A DNA stretch of 64,000 nt, taken from the NCBI GenBank assembly GCA_038087015.1, contig JASBNA010000009.1:1-64000 (forward strand), in the 5' to 3' direction. The stretch comes from Cerrena zonata. Taxonomy: Eukaryota > Basidiomycota > Agaricomycetes > Polyporales > Cerrenaceae. Each line of letters starts with the position of its first letter. Position 1 is the first letter of the stretch. The position numbers and the translations under genes are program-made. Positions 48,003-58,838 of the stretch are shown here, in pieces. The notes under the pieces were generated by a model that made no database searches, was not told where the DNA came from, and saw only the letters and a program-made list of their open reading frames with translations.

Positions 48003-48780
48003 GGCGACTGGAAGTGCAAGACGACGATGCCGACCGAGAATGAAGCTGCCAACGAACCGTGATGTCAGCTTGGAAGTACTTCGACCGTACACCCTCTCAC
48101 TGGGACAATCCATACCTCAACCTCACACATCGCTCCCTTCATCATGATTCACCTCAGCACATCCGCATTCGCCAGTCTCGGTGGTTTATCGCTAACCTTC
48201 CAAGTCATGGTCACTTTCCCAATCCTCGACATACCCCGAGTAAATGCTGGACGGACACGCATGTGAATCCTCGGGAAGGCCAAACATCCTTTGGCAAGCA
48301 ATATCTTCTCGTAACTCTCTTCGCTGCTCACGCTGTGTCGGATATACTCAAACGACTTCTTACCTCTTCACCAATGTGTCGTCGTTTTACTAGCCTCCTC
48401 ACCACTGCAGGCTATCCTGCTACCCTCTTCGCCCGCCCACTAGAAACCACCCCATACATGCTCTCTAAGTCTCGCAAAACTCGACCTCGACCTCGTCAAA
48501 GTTGGACTGCCGACCTAGCAAAGCTGGTTCCTCTACGTCGGGCTAACGACACATTTGTGTGCTGCTGCAGGAGCGAATATCATGTAGTTTTTGAGAGTCG
48601 ACTCATGGAAACGAACGTCCTGTACTTGATGTCCTGCGAACCATTATGGATGGTTCCATTTTTTGTCAGAAAGGTTCGAAGTGTTCTGTCGATATTTTTG
48701 GTATATACAGCCTCAGAATATAACTATCATTTTCAACAACTGCGTAGTGTGCGTGTCAATTGTATTCTCAATTGATATCT
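48003..48780 (+). pseudogene. MCP1-like pseudogene (decayed copy of 54323-55142)
   Basis: Homologous along its length to the intact MCP1 gene at 54.3-55.1 kb. It keeps TSFGKQYLLVTLFAAHAVSD and CRRFTSLLTTAGYPATLF (intact: TSFGERYLLIAPFAAHTISG). The first exon is out of frame, the intron is altered, and after the ARPLET region the original frame is lost. By chance a 238-codon open frame (48059-48775) runs through the middle; only its central part is in the MCP1 frame, so it is not a normal MCP1 protein. Confidence 0.78.
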
Positions 48781-49122
48781 TCAACGTATCCAATCATACG
48801 CTTCATACATGAAGTGTTGTTTGTGCCAGTTGCCATTCAACGCATCAGAACCACATCAAACTGGTTGTGATTACATTTACAACGGCCTTCTCTGTGATTT
48901 ATGTATGTGCGATCCGAGCATAATGAAGATTGGTATACAAGTACAATCAAGCATGTGTTACAAGTGTTCGTTCCATTCGTTCCATTCGTTTGTCGCTGTG
49001 CGTTACTGCGTGTCTGGTCATGGAAGCCACTACGGAGTAATAGGGATCAACGTTTCGACCTCATACTCATCGCTCTCATTGTTGGGACTATTCGAAACGT
49101 TAGCGTGTAGTCATTATTAGAA
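48781..49122. other. Spacer
   Basis: About 340 bp between two pseudogenes. A short tandem GTTCCATTC repeat lies at about 48968-48986. No gene is seen. Confidence 0.45.
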
Positions 49123-50450
49123 TCATGAATACGACTCACACGTCATAGGGCCCTTGATATCCTTCACTCGGGAGTGTTCGATACTCTTCCTCATCAAAAC
49201 AACCCTGACACTTGCCCACGCAAGCAATAAGACACCGAAAGCGACTGGGATCAACCAATACAAGGGGCTCAGATGGACTGAACCACCAAAGACGACGTGT
49301 AGTGGAGGTGTGTAGATTATGAACATGCCGAGACATGCTCCTGCGAGAATACCGAGGAAATTGTAGTAGTTTCCGACGATCGATTTGCCGAAGGGGTAGG
49401 AGAACTTGGCCTTTACTGCGAAGACCTGGAAACGGAAACTCAAATACATCTCGGATACTCGCAAACAAATGAAGAATGCTTACGCTGAATCACCAAATGA
49501 TCAGGTCCGACAGGTACAATGTGTGGAGTGTTTCGTAAGCAGAAGTATAATGCGGTCGATACATACCAATGGATTGGGCATGACAGAAAGTATCAACCTG
49601 TTTCGATGGACTCAAGAGGACCCCTTTATAGTTCACGAAATCCGGGCTAGACTTCGTGAAGAAACCTACAGAAAGTCGCCAGATCCAGAACCAGAGTATA
49701 GTGAAATGGACGTACTACCGTCCAGTTGCGCTTCTCTGAGTCTGAAATCGAGTCAATACCAACTCCAGCCTTCGCACTTCATACAATGAATTACTCACGC
49801 CCCGAGCATCTCAATGATGCCAGCTTCGACATATGCGTTACTCAACAGTTTCCCATCGACTAGCATTTCACCCTCCGTCCGCTCTAAGGTATCTTCCCAG
49901 AATGACTTGGTGAATGGAGCTTGGATGCATGACTTTAGAATGGAGAGCTTCTCGGGAGGGATGATATCTGTTGTGTTTCGATGTCTCGGCGGAGCGTCTT
50001 AGTTCTGCGAAGGGCACGTTTCTTGATTGAGAGTGTAGAGTTACCGTTGACTGTCGCAAGGTGTACGTATACCGTCCTCTGTTTCAGGTATATCCCAGCC
50101 AAATGGCAGCCCGTATATGTCCTTATATGAGCAATATAATTGGTATACAAACTAAATGCTAACTCACAGATGACCAAGACGAAGACGCGAACAGTGGCAA
50201 CGGGATAGGCGCGACAACATCTAGGATACACTGTTAGTTGACGATTTCAAACAGTAACCACAGTAACATACAAAGAAGTTACAGAATGAATTTGGCTAGA
50301 CTGTGCGAGATGGTGTACATGTGGTTAACAGCGAATGGTGCTGTTGAGCCGGGTACGAATGTGTTGACGCACTGGACAAATTGTTTGAGATCGACGAACA
50401 TTTAGTGACCTTCAGCAGCACCATTTATTTTGAGGTCTATGAGAATAGGT
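49123..50450 (-). pseudogene. C-terminal part of a P-type Na+/K+-like ATPase, truncated and broken
   Basis: The membrane-end third of a P2-type (Na,K-like) cation ATPase is recognisable in order on the minus strand. It starts with VDLKQF (the conserved NLKK region), preceded in frame by a stop. Next come DVVAPIPLPL, then GWDIPETEDG, then APFTKSFWED, EMLVDGKLLSNAYVEAG and SSPDFVNYKG, and KQVDTF...HAQSI. The last exon reads VFAVKAKFSYPFGKSIVGNY and ends KSIEHSRVKDIKG. The first two thirds of the protein (actuator, DKTG phosphorylation site, ATP site) are absent upstream, and several exon joins are out of frame. It is a 5'-truncated, non-functional copy; introns are kept, so it arose by DNA duplication, not retroposition. 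Confidence 0.8.
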
Positions 50451-50995
50451 AATATTATCAAAGACTTATGGACGTACCAACTACCGATGCACAGTGGCAT
50501 CCTCTGCTGTGTCAGATTGCGATAACAGAAGGAAGTACCGAAGATCTAGGGTTACGATACAAGTATGAGTGCTAAGTCTGGAGATTTAACATTATTCCAT
50601 CCATCGAGCTTCCAAGAAGATGCTGCCAACGATACGTAGACTCGAAGAGTAGGCTATAACTTGAATGAATGTCAGACAAGTAGTATCATGGGCCGATATC
50701 TGCCGATATGCGCTAGAACGGCAACGCCCGGCTCAGACATTGTGCTCACGCTTACACTTCCTAAAATGGTTTGTTTGGCAAGAGCCTTAGAAACAAACAA
50801 ACGCACCATCAGCCACGGTAAAAACGCAATAAAATATTTTCAATACATACACCTTCAAATGAGGCTATATCATAACCACACCCAAAAACGAAACCAAAAC
50901 GAGTGAAGTGGTATCCACACCATTGACCATATCTCATCTTAATACCCAACTCCTCGCAGCACTGCTCCTCCAGAGTCCAGACTCTCATAGACAGC
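50451..50995. other. Spacer between ATPase and phosphate-permease fragments
   Basis: About 545 bp without a gene. A stretch at about 50765-50810 (TTGGCAAGAGCCTTAGAAAC) is related to 45110-45140. Confidence 0.45.
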
Positions 50996-51419
50996 CTCCT
51001 TGCCTTCTCTCTACTTCGTGACTCAGCTGACTTCTTTACTTTTAAATCAATAGATGGATATAATATCGTGCGTGTTCTAGAAAACAGAGTCACGCTGCAT
51101 TCGCTGTCAAGGGGGTTCTCTATGGAGCTGCTAGGTGCCTCCATTATAGCAATTTTTGCGTCTCAACACGACCCTCTTCCAGTCTCCACAACATATCTCT
51201 TGTTGCTTCCCTGACCTTTATTTTTCAAGATTCAAAGACGTCTAGATTCAGAAATTGGTGTCGCTCTTTTCAACGGAGACTAGCGTGCCACCGATTCGCG
51301 GTCTACTCTCCGCATCTTCAGCAGATGGGTCTTGACTGCCCCCACTGTTGCCACTAGTGCCAGATGCTTGATGGCTATCGTGCTAAATGCATCTCATTTC
51401 TAGTCTTCCAGAATTTACG
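50996..51419 (+). pseudogene. 3' fragment of the PHO89-type permease gene
   Basis: A diverged copy of the last part of the 29383-31751 gene. It begins inside the equivalent of the intron at about 31330, keeps the AATAG acceptor and GATATAATAT(C)GTGCGTGTTCTAG, and continues to the homologue of the stop codon (CATTTCTAG). Many substitutions and indels break the frame, for example CAACGGAGACTAGCG. The presence of intron sequence shows a genomic duplication. The upstream exons are missing. Confidence 0.82.
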
Positions 51420-51711
51420 CTGTTGACAATCTTGACATTCGTGATGGCGTCGTGGTATATGTAAAGTTTGCGCGATCTGTACAATCATTTACTTATGTTA
51501 TTCATAAAACTGAATCGGTCAAGTGTTTGTGTGTCCACTGGAGTGAGTAAACAAGTGATATCTCCCAAACATGGCACATAGGTGTATATACCCATTATGC
51601 GCAGTGAGGTCATTTACATCAATATCTACTTATATATATGGAGGTCTAGCCGGGCCAAGGAAGCTCGGCGTGTATTTCAAGCTTCCCGTTGGAGATGAGG
51701 CCCGAGGCTCG

Positions 51712-52035
51712 CTAATACCTATCCGGAGCCCATGAATCCGGGGAGAACGGGTGGGGTGGGACAAGCCCCGGCGGTAGGACTGAGGAGAATATCGTCCTTA
51801 GGGACTCAATCAAGAGTGGCCTATAAATGACAGGCTTAGTGGGGAGAGCGATTAGTTCAAGAGTAGATGAGCACTGACCACGAGGAATGAGCAACTTGGA
51901 CGGCGTAAGTGACTGTAGGTTCTTCGATCACGACTTTGACTTCGTAAGATATACTAAAATGATAATGAGTAGGGTTAATATAAGAATAAAATTGTCCCAT
52001 ACGTACACTGGGCCATAGGATGTAACGTCGCTCAT
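51712..52035 (-). CDS. Tiny three-exon gene, copy 3 (70 aa, unknown)
   Basis: Exons 52007-52035 (29 nt), 51879-51953 (75 nt) and 51712-51820 (109 nt) encode 70 aa with both introns in phase 2, exactly as in copy 1. It starts MSDVTSYGPVISYEVKVVIE and ends LVPPHPFSPDSWAPDRY. It lies tail-to-tail with the PHO89 fragment, as copy 1 does with the full PHO89 gene. An 11-bp tandem repeat (GCTGGGAGGTA) lies just upstream at about 52046-52068. Function unknown; splicing and reading frame are intact despite decay around it. Confidence 0.55.
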
Positions 52036-52119
52036 GATGACGGGGAGCTGGGAGGTAGCTGGGAGGTAGCAGTCCGAGCTAATCAGAATTATATACAAAA
52101 ACATCTGACACCTAGAATT

Positions 52120-52935
52120 TCGTCGTGTGAGCGTGATGGTGAGTCCGTTCCTTGGGGTTCAACCGATCGAGTATTCCCAGATAATTGGGAAGATCATGAC
52201 CGTGATCGCTGTTGGCTACTGCTCGCGTTCATCGCGTTCTAGAGTGAGACTAAGGTCGTGGCTTCGAAGACGACGGCTTCTTCTGTCAAGAGAAATCGAG
52301 CATCAGAATAACGGGGCATGTGGATACCGTGCGCTGATAAATTGAATACCACTTACCGACGCGTCTACTGCTAGGTCCCAGCTGAGGTCGAAGCGATTAG
52401 CGCGAAGAGGTCCTGCGCTTTCCTACCAATAAGGACTATACCTTCCGAGGTCTTGTGTACGGCCTTCTCCGCGTTCGGTCAGGCATATCGGCGGAGATCC
52501 ATGTTCCTGGTATTGTGTCAAAGATTACGCAGCGGTTTGTACTCTTGCAGTGTGTGGAAATGTCTGGGGAGGCGTAAATTTTGAACTGAGAAAGTAGATT
52601 GTTTCGAAAGCACGCCCGTGTCCGCATCGGTCGTAGTCGCATCGAGGACGATCTGAACACGATAAGCAACTTGAAGGTGATAGCTTGGATGAGGTAAGGA
52701 AGAATGAGATGAGAGTTGACCACTCGGACGAGGGTAGCTCTACGCCCTCGGTGTCCAGCCGATTGCGTTCCCACCCTCTCCTCCCCCTTTTGCTACTCTC
52801 CATTCGCCTCACCCTCATCCTACCTCTGCACTCGTCTTGCGTCCTGTGGAGGACGCGAATGACTACCACCCAGCTTGGCCAGCAACGGAAACACGACACA
52901 TGACTCTCCCAGTCTACGCTTTTTTTACTGTCGAT
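52120..52935 (-). pseudogene. Block Y, copy 3 (decayed)
   Basis: Homologous to 45740-46520 and, less closely, 32540-33076. The frame that is best conserved in the other copies is interrupted here by stop codons (around LRRYA and before LFALIASTSAGT). It still contains VHKTSEGIVLIGRKAQDLFA and the final exon EEAVVFEATTLVSL. Another minus-strand frame (52525-52899) is open but not conserved. Confidence 0.5.
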
Positions 52936-53500
52936 TTAATGTCGAGTTAGGATCGGGTCCAAGGGGTATTGCTTGTGCTTGTCGCTAGTGGGGGAAGATA
53001 TAAGGAGTGAGTTCAATCCCTTGGCAAGTACCAAAAGAACACTTACGAATGGCGATAGAATATCATATACCTTATGTTTCCGGCCACGATACGGAGGATC
53101 TGTCAGGCTGATATTCTCTATAATCGTCCGTACCCCAGGTCGGTAGTCTCCACATCTGCAACGTCGCCCTGTCTATCGGTCATAGGCTCGATCGCATATA
53201 CTGCAGGCTATCAACGAGATGGGCCGCGATCCCCATAGGTACGCTTTTGAAGTACTCGCGGGCCTGGTACCCGTGAAGGGATAGAGAAACGAGTACGACC
53301 ACAATGCTCGTAGGTCATACGTGATTATCTCCGTCTCTTTGCGAATCATATTGAGATTGATTAGGACATAATAAAGCCACAATTCAACGTTGTAGGAATC
53401 GCAAGGCGAGAGATCGAAGTTCGTTAGCAGTATCGCATTTCCACGGAGGCACGAATACAAGCTGCTGAGTCCTGTCTTCCTCGAGTGTTGGATGATACAG
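52936..53500 (-). pseudogene. Block X, copy 3 (partial)
   Basis: Highly similar to 46569-46970 (shared KVYDILSPF, GTAAGT...AG intron, RQAQAIPLGPDPNST). Relative to the other copy a base is lost in the ATG-led frame (GGTACGGACGAT against GGATACGGTGACGAT). The upstream hydrophobic exon present in unit 2 is replaced by unrelated sequence from about 53320. Confidence 0.5.
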
Positions 53501-54322
53501 CCAATGGCTGTGACTCAAAATTGAAGATCTACATACGATAAGTCAGTGTGAGTAAAAAAGAGGATGTATTTCTACTGACTATGCCGTGTTCCTCTAGAAG
53601 AAAACACAAGCGATTCAGTACCATTGTGGTATTGAATCATTTGTGTTTGCTTACCTTGTTTTCATCTTTTACTCATTGATCTAGGGAGACATTGATGCCA
53701 TTACAGATTACAGAAGTAGGTTAATCATGTCCTCAAAGATCTTGGTGTAAACCTGACCTTCTGTGGCTAATTTTGGAGGGGTCTCCACAGGCTAGGAAGA
53801 GAACAAGGTGAAGAAGACATCTCGACAACAGAGAACTCAAGGTATGTATGAGCAATGGCCAAAGATCGCATGAGATGTGCTAATCAGGCAGATCTCGCCC
53901 TTTACATTGGTACGTGACCCATTGCCTTCTCACAGACGTCTATTTAACTGCAGCGTTTGTATGTCGATCTGCGGGAGGCCGTGCCATTGCTTGCAGAGCA
54001 AGGTTGAGTCCAAAACTAGTAGAGCCAAGTAGCTGAGTTACGCTTGACGTGCGACTTCCAGACTCCAGAGCTACAAGTTCGTCGTTCTTAGTTACATGAA
54101 CCTAGTGTTGAAGCAAGCACCTTGATCGATCAACTCAGAGTCGTCGCCGGCCGACTTGCAAGAAGTTCACACAAGACTGGCGCCATCGGTTCTTCGAGCA
54201 ACACGAACTTGCACCTTTCCGTCGACCAAACACCCTCGCGCATTAGGCTTGTGTATAAGTCCAGTATATCTTCATCTCCAAGCACCACGACGACGGCAAT
54301 TGGAAGCAAGCAGAAGACCACG
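53501..54322. other. Spacer and MCP1 promoter region
   Basis: Contains the hairpin 53602-53648 and the leader of MCP1. An in-frame ATG at 54122 would extend MCP1 by 67 residues, but the extension is low-complexity and lacks family similarity. Confidence 0.45.
53602..53648. repeat. 22-bp inverted repeat, unit 3 copy
   Basis: The arm at 53602-53623 (AAACACAAGCGATTCAGTAC and two more bases) pairs with 53627-53648 across a 3-nt loop, three positions unpaired. Same place in the duplicated unit as 47295-47332; the arm sequences differ between units but pairing is kept. Confidence 0.8.
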
Positions 54323-55142
54323 ATGTCAACACCAGAGCATGCTGCTGCCGACTCCGACGAACCCAATCGACACTCGCAAAGCAATCGACATACCCTCCAA
54401 AATTATCTCACTAGGACAGCCCATGCTTCCACCCCATTTATCGCAACGTTCGTCATAATTCACCTCAGCGCACCCGCATTCGCCAATCTCGGTAGTTCAT
54501 CACTGGCCTCACAAGTCATGGCAAGTCACTATTCTAATCCTCGACATACCTCCAATGGACGTTTGACCAACACACCTATAGATCCTTGGCAGAGAATACT
54601 ACCAAACATCCTTCGGCGAGCGATATCTTCTTATAGCCCCCTTCGCTGCTCACACTATCTCGGGCATACTCAAACGACTTCTTACCCCTTCATCAATGCG
54701 CCGCAGATTCACCAGTCTTCTCAGCATTACAGGCTACTCGGCTCTCCTCTTCTTCCTTCCCGTCCATTACCTTACTCATAGAATCTACCCCTCTGATCCC
54801 ACTCCTCCTATCTACTCTGTCGGACCAGCCGAGCTCGACTTTGAATTCGTCAAAGTCGGACTACAAACCTGGCCTTGGCGAAGCTGGCTCCTGTACATCG
54901 GCTTGACGACATGCGTTGCCTGGCACGCCGCCGCAGGAGCGAATATCATCTGGTCTACGTGGTTGAGACCTTATCTTGGACCGGGGAAGAGCATGAAGAG
55001 TCGTCTCGTGCAGACAAGTTTAGGCGTCCTACCTGCTCTGTCAGGATTGTACTTTATGTCGCAGGAGCCATTATTTGCGTTTTCATCTCTTGCGGAAAGG
55101 TTTCAGAGTGCCCTTTCAACGTCTTTTGTATACAGAATCTGA
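54323..55142 (+). CDS. MCP1: MCP1-like mitochondrial outer-membrane protein (DUF1691)
   Basis: Exons 54323-54520 and 54582-55142 encode 252 aa. In yeast, Mcp1 is a mitochondrial outer-membrane protein linked to lipid homeostasis and Vps13 contact sites. The sequence begins MSTPEHAAADSDEPNRHSQ. TM segments include FIATFVIIHLSAPAFANLG, LLIAPFAAHTISGILKRLL, YSALLFFLPVHYLTH and SLGVLPALSGLYFMSQEP. The LGREYYQ and SVGPAELDFEFVK motifs are typical of the family. The intron uses a GC donor (ATG|GCAAGT), which gives the family-like SQVM-ILGREYYQ junction. The start was chosen at MSTPEH; an upstream in-frame ATG exists. A decayed copy lies at 48003-48780. Confidence 0.85.
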
Positions 55143-56364
55143 AGACAATAGACTTTGACCTTGTTAAGACGTTCGTTCGAACTTTGTGTGACAATATATA
55201 CAGCCATGATTTCATTCGACTGGTGACTGGTGTTTTTTTCGAATCCTGATCCCATCTGTTCTGCAGGTAACACGGACGATGAGTGAAAGCATGAACCTGC
55301 CCAATCTCAGAAACCATCCTGTACTGTCGCGAGAGAATTACTAACAGCTGCGGCTGGTTGACTTCCAAAACTAAATGAAATCGGCTTTTACTTGCGCACA
55401 CCAGAGGTAGAAAATGAAGTATCTATAGTGAAAAATGCCGTAGATAAAAACCGAAACATGATGCCAACAAGAAGTCGTCAATGATGGAATACTGATCCTA
55501 CGTATTGGAAAATTGAAAACAACTATGGTACAAGATGGAAGAAAAGAGACAATCCGAAGACCAAGAAACTCGTAAAGGTTCAACACGGGCCTAACACCCA
55601 AAGAAAAAATGCGAGGGACGCCGAAAAGTCTAGAGCGTGGTTGTATGTAGATATGGTTATGATATGTATGGGTGTATAAGAGGTAATGATGGTAAGCAAA
55701 GAAACGTAGGTGGCGATGGGATGACGGAGGTCGTTACTGCATAGCAAATTTTTGTGCGAACAACGTCTCTGTCATCTGGGTAGGGGGGATGGGGATTGGG
55801 GATGGTGATGAAGAAAAGAGAGACAAAACCAAAAGTCCGCAGGTTTAATAAACATAGAGGAGAAATTGACAAATACCGAGGATGGAAACATCATGATAGG
55901 AAATAGAGAGATTGGAAATAGAAAACCCTAGTTCCGTGTATGTATGTGAGAATCGTAGGAATGATAAAGATAAAAAGTGGGGCCGACAAGGAGACAGTTA
56001 TCCCTCCTCCGTCGATTTTGTGGGTCTGACGAGTATTCCAAAACTGGCATGAGGTGGGTCGTAAATCGTAATGTGGGGATTGTGCTGAATCGTTGTTGAC
56101 TCTTCAAAATGGGTCGCCGTACGCTGAAATGTGGTGCGTTCCGGATGAACAAGGGCGCTTCGAGCGGAATTGTTCGTAAGTGGAGAGGAAATGGTGGTCA
56201 GTCTCTATGGTCTCGGTGAATGGGAGATATCTATGAGGATGGTGTGACGATGCTCCCCATGCAATATGAAGGTAATGCGAATGTAAGATGTGACGATAAT
56301 CTATAAAGGGAAAAATGAGAAACCTAGATGAAAGGGCTTATGCACGTGGTTATCACGAACCTAA
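55143..56364. other. Convergent spacer
   Basis: About 1.2 kb between MCP1 and the CBM21 gene, tail to tail, AT-rich. It should include a long 3' UTR of the CBM21 gene. No gene or repeat is supported. Confidence 0.5.
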
Positions 56365-58838
56365 CTAGTGAACGAAGGCAACGGAAGGAGTAGGCGTCGT
56401 TGTGCCACTCCCGCTCATGCATGCCACATCATCGTAGCTGGAAGACCTCGTAGGTGTATGTCCAGGTGACAGATGGTAGTTGCCCGAAGGATTGGGCGAG
56501 GACAAAAGTTCTTCGACACTCGAGGCAGAGTGTGAACGTTGAAGTGCGTCAATGGGCACATCAAGCATCGAATCGGATCCCGTGTAGAAACAGAACCTAT
56601 GTTAACAAACCAGGTGAGCTTAGAGTACGGCACCAGAGTAAAAAATACACACCTGTTCAAGAACATGCTATAGCTACTCGCCTCGGGTATGTCATCCGCA
56701 TACAATTGTGCAGGCTTATCCGCAGGTGAATACATTGGCGAGCTCGTAGCAGACGAACTCTGTGAGCTCTCGCTATTCGAAGAGATACTTGGGGTCGACT
56801 CTTCACTGCCACCCAAGTGAGTAAGATGCCACTTCGGTGACAGATACTCCTCTCGAGGTTCGCTGACGGCGACAGGGACACTAGGGCTACACCCATTGGT
56901 GGGTGGGAATGAGTTGTACCTGAAAGCTGGCTCAGAACGAGGAGCGGGAGGTGTAGACGGGGGAGTCCGTTTGACAGCAGTTGCTGTGGATGCGACGCCC
57001 AGGTCAAAGTATCCGCGCTGGTGGTTTCTCGGCTGAATGCGACGAGAAAGAACAGTCTGAGGAACAGGTGTTCCCTCGGAATCTGAGCCTGTGTAGAAAA
57101 GACCTGATGGTGTACTGTCTTCGTTATCTGCGATTCTAGGAGAACCACGAGTAATGAACTTCGCATCGAGGGTCTTCTTGTCAGGTGAGGCTCGACGCGA
57201 GAAAGAAGGGTGTGTATTTGTCCTGGGACGCTCCTCCGAAAAAGGCGAACCAGCCTTCCACGGACTCTTCAGAGAAGCAGAGAAATCGTATCGGGACGAG
57301 AGAGGAACACCGGACCGCAAGGTGAAGCTATCCGACGCACTGACCGTCCTCCTCGACATTCCAGTCCTAGGAGACAATCCTTTCGAGCTTGCGACTTCTT
57401 CTAGCCTGTTGTGCAACTCTCCGGGGGATGGTGCAGAGCTACTGTCCGTTGACGTAGAAAGTTTCTGGAGAGTCAGCTTGGGCATACCAAGGCCGGAAGG
57501 CGGTTGCTTCTTCTTCGCAAACTTGACCTGATAGTTCTGTCCCCCATTGTTATCCCAAAGCTCACGCCCAGCGGCAGTGTATCGAACAGCCAAGAAAAGA
57601 GTCTTGTCCTCAATCCGCTTCAACATGTCGTTCAAGCGGATCGAAAATGCGAATCGATCGAATACTCCACCAGGAATACTCTCGACATATCTCGCTGTGA
57701 CCTCACTTGTGGTTTGCCACCAGTCGAATGTGAAACGGACTGCGACCCACTTCTCAAAAGCAATATTCTGAACGCGTACTTTTCCGTGAATGCTACTGCC
57801 GTCGTCGGAAAGTGTGAGTGACTCGAGGGCCACTTCAGCGGTGTCAGATATCCGAGGAGGAAGGTTGGTCACATTGATGGCAAGGGATCTACGGGTACGT
57901 TCTTCGTCGGACATACCACCATAGATGAATGAAGGGAAGTCACTGTCTGTTCCACTGGTGTCGTCGGTGGGGCTGCCCTCTCGAGAGATGGCAAGAGGCT
58001 TCTGTTCCGCCAAGAACAGCTTCACATGTTCGAGCTGGGCATCAAAGTGGACACTCTTGATGTGAGTGGGGGTGCTTGGCTCGCTCTTGACAGCCATTGG
58101 TCCAGTAACAACGGACAAGTCACCACGCACGATGGGTCTGCGCGATTTGAGAGAACTCTTGAGAGGCTCTCCCGACTTCTTACGACCAAGCGAGAGTGCC
58201 ATCGGTCGAATGACGGGAGCGGGAGCAGTGGCAGGAGCGCCCTCAGACGAAAAGCCAGCAGAGGGCTGTTGGAGCTCAGTCAAATCCAAGCGTAGATGGC
58301 TGCCTTTCTTAGAAGATGAAGCACGAGGAGTATCATCATCACGAGCAGTCTCTGAATCCGAGCCTTTGCGTGACGGCCAAGCGATCCGACTCGCTTCAGA
58401 CTTTGCAGTCAGGAAAGCGGGAGTTGGGGTCGACTGTTCAGGTGGGCAGACCAGGTGTTTTGGGGCTACACGGGTGCGACGCTTAGAACCAGACATCTCC
58501 ACATACGATGTTTCTGAGCCTGAAGAACTACTCGCGTCATCTCGGTGTTCGGGCTTGGCTTCCGATGATACGGACTGGAATGAGAGACTCGGTGGCGTAG
58601 GTGGATGAATAACGAGCTTAGTCTGTGTCTGAGATGGACTAACAAAGAGGCTTTGAAGCGTCGTGACGGCGGAGGTACCAACTATGGATGGAGTGCGAGA
58701 CGTGGGTGGAGTTCGACGAGGGATGCGGGGGAGAGGGGCACTAGCAGTGTTCGAGTCTCGATTATAGGAACGATCCATATAGACGTAAGAGTTCATAAGA
58801 TAGGATGGCGGGGGATTGTAGACTGCTGCAGAAGTCAT
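56365..58838 (-). CDS. Glycogen-targeting PP1 regulatory subunit with CBM21 domain (GAC1/PIG1-like)
   Basis: Exons 56653-58838 and 56365-56596 (intron GTGTGT...ATAG) encode 805 aa. It directs protein phosphatase 1 to glycogen to control glycogen synthase and phosphorylase. Residues 261-265, KSVHF, fit the PP1-binding RVxF motif. Residues about 335-441 form a CBM21 domain: VRVQNIAFEKWVAVRFTFDW, then RFAFSIRLND, TLFLAVRYTAAGRELWDNNG and QNYQVKF. The rest is Ser/Pro-rich and probably disordered, rich in phosphorylatable sites. The ATG at 58836-58838 was chosen because the upstream in-frame stretch ends in a good acceptor (TTTACAG), indicating a 5' UTR intron. Confidence 0.93.
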
